Under the pieces are notes generated by a model. The model did not search any database. It was not told the DNA's origin and saw nothing but the letters and a program-made list of their open reading frames with translations. From Ghiorsea sp. (GTDB lineage Bacteria > Pseudomonadota > Zetaproteobacteria > Mariprofundales > Mariprofundaceae), in NCBI GenBank assembly GCA_030949605.1, contig JAUZSH010000016.1, positions 1 through 51,221 on the forward strand: DNA of 51,221 nucleotides. Direction: 5' to 3'. A program made the translations under genes and the position numbers. Below are positions 44,401 through 51,221 of this stretch, one piece after another (positions within the stretch are counted from its first letter, which is position 1; each line of letters starts with the position of its first letter).

Positions 44401-45386
44401 TCGGTGTTGCGCATGGCATGTTGGTTCAAAGCATGGCTTATATCCCTGATTTCACGTTCACCAGGAAGAAAGATAAGAATATCACCTAAAGGTTCATACA
44501 CGCCTGCCTCATCGACGGCTTGGATGATAGATGATTCCAATGACTTATCATCATCCTCACTCATTGGGGGTAGATATTCAATATCCACAGGAAAACTTCG
44601 CCCTGACACTTCAACGATAGGTGCATTGTGGAAAAACTTTGAAAAGGTTTCTGTATTGATGGTGGCGGATGTGATAATCACTTTTAAATCAGGGCGTTTG
44701 GGTAATATGTTTTTGATATAACCAAGCAGGAAATCAATATTGAGGCTGCGCTCATGGGCTTCATCAATGATAATGGTATCGTATTTCAACAACAATGGGT
44801 CATGTTGAATTTCAGCCAGTAAAATACCATCGGTCATCAGCTTGATATAGGTGATGGCTTGGGTGTGGTCGGAAAAACGGACTTTATAACCTACATCTTT
44901 GCCTAAGGGTGAGTTAAGCTCCTCTGCAATGCGTGTTGCCACACTTCTTGCGGCAATCCTGCGGGGTTGGGTATGCCCAATTTGTCCTGTGATACCACGC
45001 CCAAGCTCCAAACAAATCTTAGGAATTTGCGTGGTTTTACCTGAGCCTGTTTCTCCTGCAATAATGGTGACTTGGTTAGTAGCAATAGCATCTGCAATGA
45101 CTTCGCGTTTTTGGCTAATGGGCAAATCTTCGGGGTAGGTGATGCTGGGTAAATTATCCACGCGGCTTTGCCGCATGGCTGTTGATACTTGAATATCGGC
45201 TTGAAGTTTCTTTAAAGATTCATCAATGGGTTTACTTTGTTTGGCACGGGCTTGTAGTTTATACAGCCGATTACGCAAACTGCGTTGCTGAAATAACATG
45301 CAGTGTTGAAGGCTTTTTTTCAGTGGTGACCAGTGGGGTGGGGTGCTCATGGTGGGCAAGTGTATGTTGCGTACTTGATTGAACAA
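41448..45386 (-). CDS. hrpA: HrpA, DEAH-box ATP-dependent RNA helicase
   Basis: 1312 residues, typical of full-length HrpA. Motif I GETGSGKTTQIPK, motif II DEAH (IIIDEAHERS), motif III SATIN and motif VI QRAGRCGR are all present in the first third, followed by HA2/OB domains and the long C-terminal DUF3418 region. HrpA rescues collided ribosomes. An ATG at 45350 (MSTPPHWSPLKK) is an equally good start. Confidence 0.95.
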   Translation of the reverse strand: MFNQVRNIHLPTMSTPPHWSPLKKSLQHCMLFQQRSLRNRLYKLQARAKQSKPIDESLKKLQADIQVSTAMRQSRVDNLPSITYPEDLPISQKREVIADAIATNQVTIIAGETGSGKTTQIPKICLELGRGITGQIGHTQPRRIAARSVATRIAEELNSPLGKDVGYKVRFSDHTQAITYIKLMTDGILLAEIQHDPLLLKYDTIIIDEAHERSLNIDFLLGYIKNILPKRPDLKVIITSATINTETFSKFFHNAPIVEVSGRSFPVDIEYLPPMSEDDDKSLESSIIQAVDEAGVYEPLGDILIFLPGEREIRDISHALNQHAMRNTEVLPLFSRLSPAEQDKIFKGHKGRRIVLATNVAETSLTVPGIRFVIDSGLARISRYSPKSKVQQLPIEPISQASANQRAGRCGRVAAGICFRLYSEENFNNRPEHTDPEIRRTNLANVILQMISLGLGDIHKFDFMQPPEKRSIQDGYKLLEELQAIDVNQVITKQGKQLTRLPIDPRLGRMVLQADKERSLHEVLIIVAAMSVQDPKIRPSDKQQKADEKHSVFTDKTSDFLSWLKLWNWYHVQRKHLSKSQLRKTCTKHFLSYLRMREWVDLHGQLLGIVRELKLTPNKEKAKPDAIHKAMLAGLLSHVIKKREETKKGEAPFVGARGLQVTLFPGSPLNKKPPRWLMAGVLMETSRLFARSLAPLDPVWLEGLAPHLLKRTYSEPHWSKKRAQVCAYETVTLYGLPIISRRVVHFGMIEPEVSRELFIRHALVHQEFHSFGKWFKHNQKLLAEIENMEAISRRRDLMHDEQVRFDFFAAIIPEHVCSGKLFEQWRKKAEKDNPNLLFLSKEVLLQDENAGIDSKQFPTHLETYGLKLKLNYHFDPSHHADGITVTVPIMALGQLKAEAFEWLVLGLLEEKITALIKGLPKTLRKNFVPAPQFAKACAGNMPFGEGSLLLALSRELQRMTGIYIPTQDWVVDKLPMHLLMKFEIRDKNNKVIDTGHQLGRLQKQYAHLARLDAVQHKSTPIKLQQDITRWDFGELPEIVTTQKHGMSIAQFPALEDKQDSVSIALMESETAAYQTTRQGIKRLLMLSLHQQVDLLRKNIPKQKELALYYASLGKAEDLRESIISQTFEQVFLQDLEELPRNSKTFQILLDKGRAKVVKQGTVIAEQVLQALQHYAELQSKISNVKAAALSPVVQDIQQQMQHIIYPDFVQHTPSQWLPHLPRFIQAALLRLDKAGQQLTQDSINTKILQQFWSQYQQRIEQCEKHNEDTIQLMEFRWMLEELRVSLFAQSLKTSVPISIKRIENHWQAIHMM

Positions 45387-45617
45387 GTGTTCAAGCCGCT
45401 TTAAGCGTTCCCTTGACTCCTCCCCGTCCTAATACCCGCAAGGGGCAGGCTTCTTGGCTACGCCAATTCATCACAGGACGAGGATTCCTTGTGCTGTTAA
45501 GCAGCAAGAGGTTGTTGCTTCGCTCTCGCCTACGCGGGAATGACGGATTTAGCCCTGTATGTTTGAAGTCATGATGTGTACACAGCTAACATCTTCGGCT
45601 GTTTTCTCAGGCTACAT
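45387..45617. other. Gene-free spacer with degenerate repeats
   Basis: Contains pieces of dispersed repeats: GCCTACGCGGGAATGACGG (near 45530) and a REP-tail-like CAGCTAACATCTTCGGCTG followed by TTTTCTCAGGCTAC (45576-45612), as in the REPs at 37.2 kb. I see no ORF or clear terminator. Confidence 0.5.
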
Positions 45618-45797
45618 TTAATCCGATCTGAATTCGGATAAAATATCACTTTCGTCACCGAAGATTCCCAATGTTTCGGGGTCATCCTGAGCTGCGCTTG
45701 TATCCATTAAATATGCCAAATCTTCAAAAGCGATATGATGATTGCGTTGGCTTAACCATTCTAAGATTTCTTTAGGGTTTTCAGTGTGATTGAACAT
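45618..45797 (-). CDS. Small acidic protein downstream of rpoH
   Basis: 59 residues from the ATG at 45797, which has a perfect AAGGAGG eight bases upstream; a longer in-frame start at 45881 overlaps the rpoH stop as TAATG but lacks its own site. The product (MFNHTENPKEILEWLSQRNH... ending SEFRSD) is soluble and acidic with no known motif. It is likely cotranscribed with rpoH. Function unknown. Confidence 0.6.
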   Translation of the reverse strand: MFNHTENPKEILEWLSQRNHHIAFEDLAYLMDTSAAQDDPETLGIFGDESDILSEFRSD

Positions 45798-45880
45798 GGC
45801 AAATGCCTCCTTGTATGAGGCGTTTTCTACGCTTAAATTGTGGCAGGTTGATGACAGGAAGCCTGCCATCAAATATGCCA

Positions 45881-46762
45881 TTATGTCATGGTTGTTCTAA
45901 GCTTTTTCATAGCACGGGCTTCAAGTTGACGTACGCGTTCAATGCTGATGCCCAACTCACCAGCTAAATCTTTCAGTGTGTCGGGATCTTCACTCAAATG
46001 ACGGCGTGTAATAATCAACCTATCTCTATCGGAAAGGCTTGCCATGGCATCATGAAGTAAGTCACTTTGATGACTGTTCCAATCGGCTTCGATAATTTGT
46101 TCTTCGGGGTGCATATCTGGCGATGGCAATGCCATCACCATGCTGCCACCACCTTCTTCATTTTCACTATCCAACGACATATCACGTTGTAAAAAAGAAC
46201 TGGCAATATTTTGAAATTCTTGGCCAGTAATGCCGTATTCATTGGCAACCTCTTCATCCAAGCGTCCTTCAATAGCAGCTATAGCATGTTTGGCTTTTTT
46301 TAGACCTGAAAAAATACGTCGTTGCATTTTATTCGTACCCATTTTTACAATGCTCCATGATTTTAAAATATAATCATGGATAGCAGCGCGAACCCACCAA
46401 GATGCGTAGGTCATCAAGCGAAAACCACGGCTAGGGTCAAAGCGATGAATAGCTTTCATCAAACCAATGGTACCTTCTTGAATTAAATCCATTTCGGGCA
46501 AGCCAAAATGTCGATATTCGCGGGCAATGGCTGCAACGGCATGAAGGTTACCTAACAATAAGCGTTGTGCTGCTTGTAGATCTTTTTCTTCTGTCCATTT
46601 TTTGGTGAGCTTGGCTTCTTCTTCACGGTTTAATTTTTCAATTTGCCGCAGTTCGCGATACCACATATCCAGCGGTGAAAGCTCACTACTGCGGTAGCGG
46701 GTTACACTTTTATTCTTGGCTGCAACAGGAGTAAGCAGTTGATTGTTGTTTGTTTTACTCAT
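45881..46762 (-). CDS. rpoH: RNA polymerase sigma factor RpoH (sigma-32)
   Basis: 293 residues with region 1.2-like SPLDMWYRELRQIEKL, region 2 (GLPEMDLIQEGTIGLMKAIHRFD, LMTYASWWVRAAIHDYIL), a short RpoH-box-like QRRIFSGLKKAKHAI, and region 4 (LKDLAGELGISIERVRQLEARAMKKL). Length and lack of a region 1.1 fit the heat-shock sigma factor rather than RpoD or RpoS. It starts 11 bases after a truncated upstream gene, whose promoter it may have shared. Confidence 0.9.
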   Translation of the reverse strand: MSKTNNNQLLTPVAAKNKSVTRYRSSELSPLDMWYRELRQIEKLNREEEAKLTKKWTEEKDLQAAQRLLLGNLHAVAAIAREYRHFGLPEMDLIQEGTIGLMKAIHRFDPSRGFRLMTYASWWVRAAIHDYILKSWSIVKMGTNKMQRRIFSGLKKAKHAIAAIEGRLDEEVANEYGITGQEFQNIASSFLQRDMSLDSENEEGGGSMVMALPSPDMHPEEQIIEADWNSHQSDLLHDAMASLSDRDRLIITRRHLSEDPDTLKDLAGELGISIERVRQLEARAMKKLRTTMT

Positions 46763-46773
46763 AAGTAATGATT

Positions 46774-46921
46774 TTATGGGTTCACGTCTAAAAATTCAAG
46801 GGTGGACTTTTGTTGACGATAAGTTTTGACGTTATCTGCAATAATACCTTCCAGTTGCCCCGCTTTAAACCAATTAGGATTTTCTCCTGAAATACTATGC
46901 AAAGCAACACCTGAAGGGATG
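46774..46921 (-). pseudogene. C-terminal fragment of an unknown gene, truncated by IS copy 2
   Basis: An open frame without start reads IPSGVALHSISGENPNWF, then KAGQLEGIIADNVKTYRQQK and ends EFLDVNP with TAA, 11 bases before rpoH. It runs into the IS5-family element at 46922 and the rest is not on the other side. I do not recognise the protein. Because it lies in front of rpoH, its loss may have changed rpoH transcription. Confidence 0.5.
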
Positions 46922-47856
46922 AGACATCTTTCCTAAATAAACCCATATCTCATATTGACTAAAGCCGCCACGACCCGCCAATTTAAGCCATAGTTTTTGT
47001 GTTTCCCCCGATATACCTCTTTGACTATTCTGAATATTTTACAAAATCGGTTAATGTTTTCAATGAGAATACGCTTCTTTGATAAGGATTTATTGAAGCT
47101 CTTACCTTCCTTTGAACGCTCAACTCCTTTCTGTTTTTTTATCGGTGTCATGGAGTTCTCATGATATTTTTTTAAGCCCTTGATAGCCTGAATCAGCTAA
47201 GAGTTTAGAATTTGGGTGAATAGGAAGGCGACTTTCTTTAAATACGCTGAAGTCATGCTTTTTCCCTTTTGCACAAACAACCGATAAAACCTTTCCTGTT
47301 GTAGCGCAAGCTATGATTTGAGCTTTAATCGTATGGCGTTTTTTCTTGCCTGAGTAATATTGTTTTTGATGTTTTACAGGACGCTCTATGGGTTGTTCTG
47401 ATACATCTACAATCAATGTTTCCCTTTTATTATCAATAAGGTCTAGTCGACTAGGAAGTTTTTCAACGTTAGCTATGATCCTCACATAACGGCTATATAC
47501 CTTGTGACAGTAGGACTCTTGTATTCCAAAAACATTGCCAAGAACTTGAAAGGTTGGATAGTGGCGAATATAGTAAAGTGCTAACAAGATACAATCTTGC
47601 AATGATACTCTAGAACTTTTCAGACCGCGCCTTTTCAGAGGGTTAAGCTTCTTTTCATTTTCAATATGTTGCTTTATTTTATCATATAAATCTGAAAAGT
47701 TTTTTTGCGTTATTCCTGTCATACGCAAAAATTTTTGAGGCTTACAGTGGATGATTTCTTTGTAGGGTTTCATGATGCATACATCATACACAGACCGTGT
47801 ATCTGAGGTAGGGTTAATAACCAATAAGAGAATCACGTTATTTAGGAAAGATGTCT
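46922..47856 (-). mobile_element. IS5-family element (IS427-like), copy 2
   Basis: 935 bp with the same AGACATCTTTCCTAAATAA ends as copies 1 and 3, reversed. The flanks do not match: GA before the left end and TA after the right end, so no target duplication. This points to recombination or deletion after insertion. Confidence 0.9.
46933..47836 (-). CDS. IS5-family transposase, two-frame version (copy 2)
   Basis: The frame from 47836 encodes 225 residues and stops after LKKIS at a run of seven A. A second frame (46933-47151) carries the rest, including the catalytic Glu in ILIENINRF. With six A, as in copy 1, one 300-residue protein results. It is either frameshifted and dead or expressed by slippage at the A run. 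It has D144 and D215 in the first frame. Confidence 0.8.
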
Positions 47857-47996
47857 ATTAAAAAGATGAATGCCTTCGCCTTAAAACGACAGCTTTACAT
47901 CAAAGCCGTCAAGGTAGCTTTTGAGGAATTACAAAGGTTCAAGATGCTGGGTGCGTAACATCAGTCAGTAACTTGGGTTAAAAACTTTTTTTAACC

Positions 47997-48140
47997 ATGA
48001 TGGCTCTGCTTCTTCTCAAAACCATTTTTTTACCACTATTCTTCTGGTACTTACTACTCAAAGGCATGAAGTTGATTTGGCAAAAGGACTGGTCTCAACT
48101 CAACCCTAAAAGCACACCCCAACAAGTTAGCGAAAACTAA
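47997..48140 (+). CDS. Possible 47-aa membrane protein in the rearranged zone
   Basis: An ATG-ATG frame encodes MALLLLKTIFLPLFFWYLLL followed by a polar end (WSQLNPKSTPQQVSEN): one hydrophobic helix and a tail. There is no good ribosome binding site. It lies in the 728-base interval between the two IS copies, which contains mainly remnants. A short frame just before it (about 47851-47958, KMNAFALKRQLYIKAVKV...) is fused to the IS end and is probably also a remnant. Confidence 0.3.
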   Translation: MMALLLLKTIFLPLFFWYLLLKGMKLIWQKDWSQLNPKSTPQQVSEN

Positions 48141-48200
48141 GAGCCAAAGGTAAACAGAGCGCTACCCATCAACATAAAGGGTAGTGGCTGGCTTAACGTC

Positions 48201-48269
48201 TTAGCGTAGATAAACATCCCGCCTATGGCCTACTTTCACCACCGTAATCACCAACATATCATCTTCAAT
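48201..48269 (-). pseudogene. RelE/ParE-family toxin, C-terminal fragment
   Basis: 22 codons plus stop read IEDDMLVITVVKVGHRRDVY LR, which is the conserved end of RelE toxins (the KVGHRRDVY motif holds catalytic residues). The N-terminal part and any antitoxin are missing. The fragment ends exactly where MITE1 fragment F begins, so the MITE probably entered the toxin gene. Confidence 0.65.
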
Positions 48270-48309
48270 ACTTACATTGAGTGGGTAACTTTATTCAAAA
48301 AATCATTTA
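48270..48309 (+). mobile_element. MITE1 fragment F (left end only)
   Basis: About 40 bp matching the left end of MITE1 (ACTTACATTGAGTGGGTAAC, one substitution in the terminal repeat, then the A/T run and ATCATTT). The remaining ~235 bp are gone. Confidence 0.7.
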
Positions 48310-48478
48310 TGCTTCGCCTCTAATTTCACAAGGTAGGTATAGAGCTATTAATACAAACAGCTACTCAATAGAACGTTTAGATCACTTAGGTATCATTGCT
48401 GGTGTCATCAAAGGTTTGAATATTGAGGTAATTGCAAAACTCTTCATCCGAGTTGAATTACCGCTATTTAAAACCTGA
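48310..48478 (+). pseudogene. IS1634-type transposase N-terminal fragment (DUF4277)
   Basis: The frame contains INTNSYSIERLDHLGIIAGV, which is the typical opening of IS1634-family transposases (DUF4277), then diverges and stops after about 30 codons. The start codon of the original gene appears to be ATT now. Only a relic. Confidence 0.6.
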
Positions 48479-48540
48479 AAAAAAACTCCCTGCTGGTAAT
48501 ATAAGTCATCAACGACACAAACCAACAAGGAGATTATAGA

Positions 48541-48584
48541 TGAACCACCTACATGATGAATTATCGCAAATCTGGCAAAGAATT
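48541..48584 (+). pseudogene. 5' end of an unknown gene cut by IS copy 3
   Basis: AAGGAG followed six bases later by ATG opens the frame MNHLHDELSQIWQRI, then runs into the IS at 48585 and stops. A good start signal on a truncated gene. Family not recognised; the remainder is not on the far side of the IS. Confidence 0.4.
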
Positions 48585-49519
48585 AGACATCTTTCCTAAA
48601 TAACGTGATTCTCTTATTGGTTATTAACCCTACCTCAGATACACGGTCTGTGTATGATGTATGCATCATGAAACCCTACAAAGAAATCATCCACTGTAAG
48701 CCTCAAAAATTTTTGCGTATGACAGGAATAACGCAAAAAAACTTTTCAGATTTATATGATAAAGTAAAGCAATATATTGAAAATGAAAAGAAGCTTAACC
48801 CTCTGAAAAGGCGCGGTCTGAAAAGTTCTAGAGTATCATTGCAAGATTGTATCTTGTTAGCACTTTACTATATTCGCCACTATCCAACCTTTCAAGTTCT
48901 TGGCAATATTTTTGGAATACAAGAGTCCTACTGTCACAAGGTATATAGCCGTTATGTGAGGATCATAGCTAACGTTGAAAAACTTCCTAGTCGACTAGAC
49001 CTTATTGATAATAAAAGGGAAACATTGATTGTAGATGTATCAGAACAACCCATAGAGCGTCCTGTAAAACATCAAAAACAATATTACTCAGGCAAGAAAA
49101 AAAGCCATACGATTAAAGCTCAAATCATAGCTTGCGCTACAACAGGAAAGGTTTTATCGGTTGTTTGTGCAAAAGGGAAAAAGCATGACTTCAGCGTATT
49201 TAAAGAAAGTCGCCTTCCTATTCACCCAAATTCTAAACTCTTAGCTGATTCAGGCTATCAAGGGCTTAAAAAAATATCATGAGAACTCCATGACACCGAT
49301 AAAAAAACAGAAAGGAGTTGAGCGTTCAAAGGAAGGTAAGAGCTTCAATAAATCCTTATCAAAGAAGCGTATTCTCATTGAAAACATTAACCGATTTTGT
49401 AAAATATTCAGAATAGTCAAAGAGGTATATCGGGGGAAACACAAAAACTATGGCTTAAATTGGCGGGTCGTGGCGGCTTTAGTCAATATGAGATATGGGT
49501 TTATTTAGGAAAGATGTCT
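48585..49519 (+). mobile_element. IS5-family element (IS427-like), copy 3
   Basis: 935 bp with the standard ends; TA stands on both sides of GACATC...GATGTC. The flanking genes differ on the two sides (unknown 5' fragment on the left, nnr on the right). It faces copy 2 across a 728 bp interval. Confidence 0.9.
48605..49508 (+). CDS. IS5-family transposase, two-frame version (copy 3)
   Basis: As in copy 2, seven A follow codon Leu221, giving a 225-residue frame (48605-49282) and a 72-residue frame (49290-49508). All three catalytic residues remain if the frames are joined. Small differences from copy 2 (for example Val for Ile at about 54 and Tyr for His at about 57) show the two-frame form existed before these copies separated. 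Confidence 0.8.
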
Positions 49520-50937
49520 ATGGCAATATCAGGTGAAATACCTTGTGCCAGTAGCCCGCCAACCACACCCGCCAGAACATCACCAGTGCCGGCCGTAGCG
49601 AGATTGGGTGAACCATAAGGGTTTATCCATAGATGTTTTTGTGGTGAAGCAATCACACATCGCGCACCTTTGAGTATCACCCAAACATTCAGTTGCTGTA
49701 CCAAATGAAGTGCGGATTGAATGCGGTCTGCTTGAATATTTTGAATAGATACACCAAGTAATCGGGCAGCTTCACCAGGGTGTGGTGTGAGTACAGTTAA
49801 ACCTTTTCGATGTTTGAGTGATGTTTGAAGGTTGGCATCTTTGGCGATTAAGTTGAGTGCGTTGGCATCCAACACCAAAGGTTGGGTTGATTTCATAATA
49901 TCTTGCAACCGTTTGCTCTGCCCATCGCCCCACCCAGGCCCTGCAACAATGGCGCTGTGTTTATCCCATGGCGCAATACTTTCAGGATGAACCATGGTTT
50001 CTAGGGATGCAGCCGCGACAATGGGATACACATCATCAGGACATGCGACACTGATAACCCCTGTCCGCACAGATTGCGCGCCTTTAGCAACCAATGTTGG
50101 CGCACCTGTATAACCTTTTGAGCCACCAAATATCCACAAATGACCACAGGATTGTTTATAGGCATCGACAGGGCGCGTAGGGAAAGCTTCACGAATAATA
50201 GATTGGTCGTTGAGTAGGCTTTGTTTGGCAACAAAGGGGTGAGCTTTCATCATTTCCATCATGGTCCTTTGATGAATGCCAATGGGGGTAGGGGGTAACA
50301 TTAAACTACCTTGTTGTTTACCATCTTTGAGCCAATGCCCCCATTTGTAGGCTGCGATGGGTAGCGTGATATCAGCTTGGATGGCGACACCTTGTGTTTC
50401 GCCCGTGTCGGGATGAATGCCTGATGCAATATCCACGGATAATGTGGGGCAATGAGATTGGTTGATGATGGATATGGCTTGCCCAACCCAGCCTGTAATA
50501 GGTTTTTTTAGACCTGTGCCAAAAATGGCGTCAACAACCAATACCGCACGTTTTAACCAGTGTTCTAGCTTTGCAGCATCTGAAGGTGTGGTGAGGGGGC
50601 GAACCTTCACGCCAACATCTAAGGCGCGTTGCATTTGATGTTTGATGTCATCTTTTAAATCATGAAGAGGAAATAGGGGGATAGCAGTGACAGGTACATT
50701 TTCAAGGTGCAGTAAGCGGGCAGCAACCAAACCATCACTGCCGTTGTTGCCTGAACCTATGATGAAGACAATGCGACCACCATCTAATTTATGTTTATGG
50801 CAAGCTTTTGATAAAGCTAGACCTGCCTTCTCCATTAAAATTAGGTTAGAGATACCCTTGGTTTTTATGGTTTCCTGTTCAGCCTTCTGCATTTGTTTAG
50901 CTGTTAAAATGGGTTTATAAAGTGATTTGATCATCAT
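49501..50937 (-). pseudogene. nnr: Bifunctional NAD(P)H-hydrate repair enzyme Nnr, 3' end lost to IS copy 3
   Basis: It starts at the ATG at 50937 (GGAGG eight bases upstream). The N-terminal epimerase domain has IGSGNNGSDGLVAARLL and VDAIFGTGL; the C-terminal ADP-dependent dehydratase domain has VVDAN-type VLDANALNLI, TPHPGEAARLLG and the nucleotide site NLATAGTGDVLAGVVGGLL. Normal homologues run about 45-60 residues beyond this point. Here the frame ends AQGISPDIA and then five residues and a stop supplied by the IS. Catalytic Asp in GTGD is kept, so partial function is possible, but the final helices are missing. It repairs hydrated NADH/NADPH. Confidence 0.88.
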
Positions 50938-51048
50938 AACACCGCCCTCCACGTTGGTGATTCGAGCCTGTAACCCTAACGGTTTCAAGCATAAATATCT
51001 ACAATATATATGTTAGGCACTGATGTTAGGCATAACATCAAAATCCTG

Positions 51049-51183
51049 TCATTCCCGTGCAGGCGGGAATCCATATATAGTGAATCATGAATTGATTTAC
51101 CGTCATGCCTGAGTTATTTTATCGGGCATCCACCCAAGCTTATATCTTAAAAAAATATGAATCCCCACCTTCGTGAGGATGAC
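51049..51183. repeat. Palindromic GTCATTCCCG intergenic repeat pair
   Basis: TCATTCCCGTGCAGGCGGGA (from 51049) is a hairpin; about 110 bases on, GAATCCCCACCTTCGTGAGG followed by ATGACG is a second, inverted unit. Ends GTCAT and ATGAC mirror each other. The 284 bases upstream of nnr contain nothing else that I can see. Confidence 0.45.
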
Positions 51184-51221
51184 GTAATATCGGTAAGTTA
51201 ATTCCTGAATGACTATATTAG

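Noticed and set aside
49501-49519. Natural end of Nnr at FPK
   Set aside because: The last residues (DIFPK) and stop come from the terminal repeat of the IS; all full-length homologues I recall are longer.

Overview
The window reads as the chromosome of a Gram-negative, oxygen-respiring proteobacterium of about 40-45% GC. It has a complete cbb3-type (high O2 affinity) terminal oxidase operon facing a full ccoGHIS assembly operon, a periplasmic delta-class carbonic anhydrase, a pst phosphate uptake operon beside an ornithine-lipid-type acyltransferase, and usual proteobacterial housekeeping genes (mutS, hrpA, rpoH, apaG, hslR, thiE-like, rnpB type A). This mix would suit a microaerophilic autotroph such as a zetaproteobacterium (Mariprofundus/Ghiorsea-like), but no taxon-specific marker is present, so that is an inference with modest confidence.

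Left end (1-5926) is a nest of mobile DNA. One REP-associated tyrosine transposase (RAYT, Y1_Tnp) gene has been split by at least five insertions: an inverted copy of a ~274 bp MITE (MITE1 A), an IS5-family element, MITE1 B, a second MITE (MITE2) that holds an IS1380-family element itself interrupted by another IS1380 copy, and a tandem MITE1 pair (C, D). Each insertion except the IS5 one has a clear target duplication, and removing them all restores one reading frame of RAYT C-terminal type.

The region 5923-10893 (minus) carries a YciO/Sua5-type protein, a large AsmA protein, RNase P RNA, then a translationally coupled set (uncharacterised membrane-anchored protein, DsbD_2/SafE-like membrane protein with a Met/His-rich tail, a 40-aa membrane peptide). 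A short DUF2892 gene with a near-consensus promoter sits at 11 kb. The minus-strand operon 16732-11394 is ccoG-ccoH-ccoI-ccoS plus a paralogue of the uncharacterised protein. Divergently, 16923-20771 encodes two tiny membrane peptides followed by ccoN-ccoO-ccoQ-ccoP and a strong terminator.

After a repeat-rich gap (REP pair and a 140 bp MITE), 21.3-36.9 kb is ordinary chromosome: mutS; pstSCAB (minus) divergent from an OlsF-like bifunctional acyltransferase; a YebC/YeeN regulator; a five-gene minus cluster ending in a thiE/tenI gene; mscS-DUF6164-apaG; a ParM-like actin; delta-carbonic anhydrase; hslR. The stretch 36.9-38.2 kb has another MITE1 copy and REP sequences around a DUF3047 gene. 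It is followed by a DMT permease, a PAS histidine kinase whose start looks frameshifted, hrpA, and rpoH with a small downstream gene.

The right end (46.8-49.5 kb) is a second rearranged area. Two IS5-family copies in opposite orientation bracket fragments of a RelE toxin, a MITE1, an IS1634-type transposase and other ORFs. One IS truncates the gene upstream of rpoH, the other removes the 3' end of the NAD(P)H-hydrate repair gene nnr. Family names are from recognised motifs; no database search was possible.
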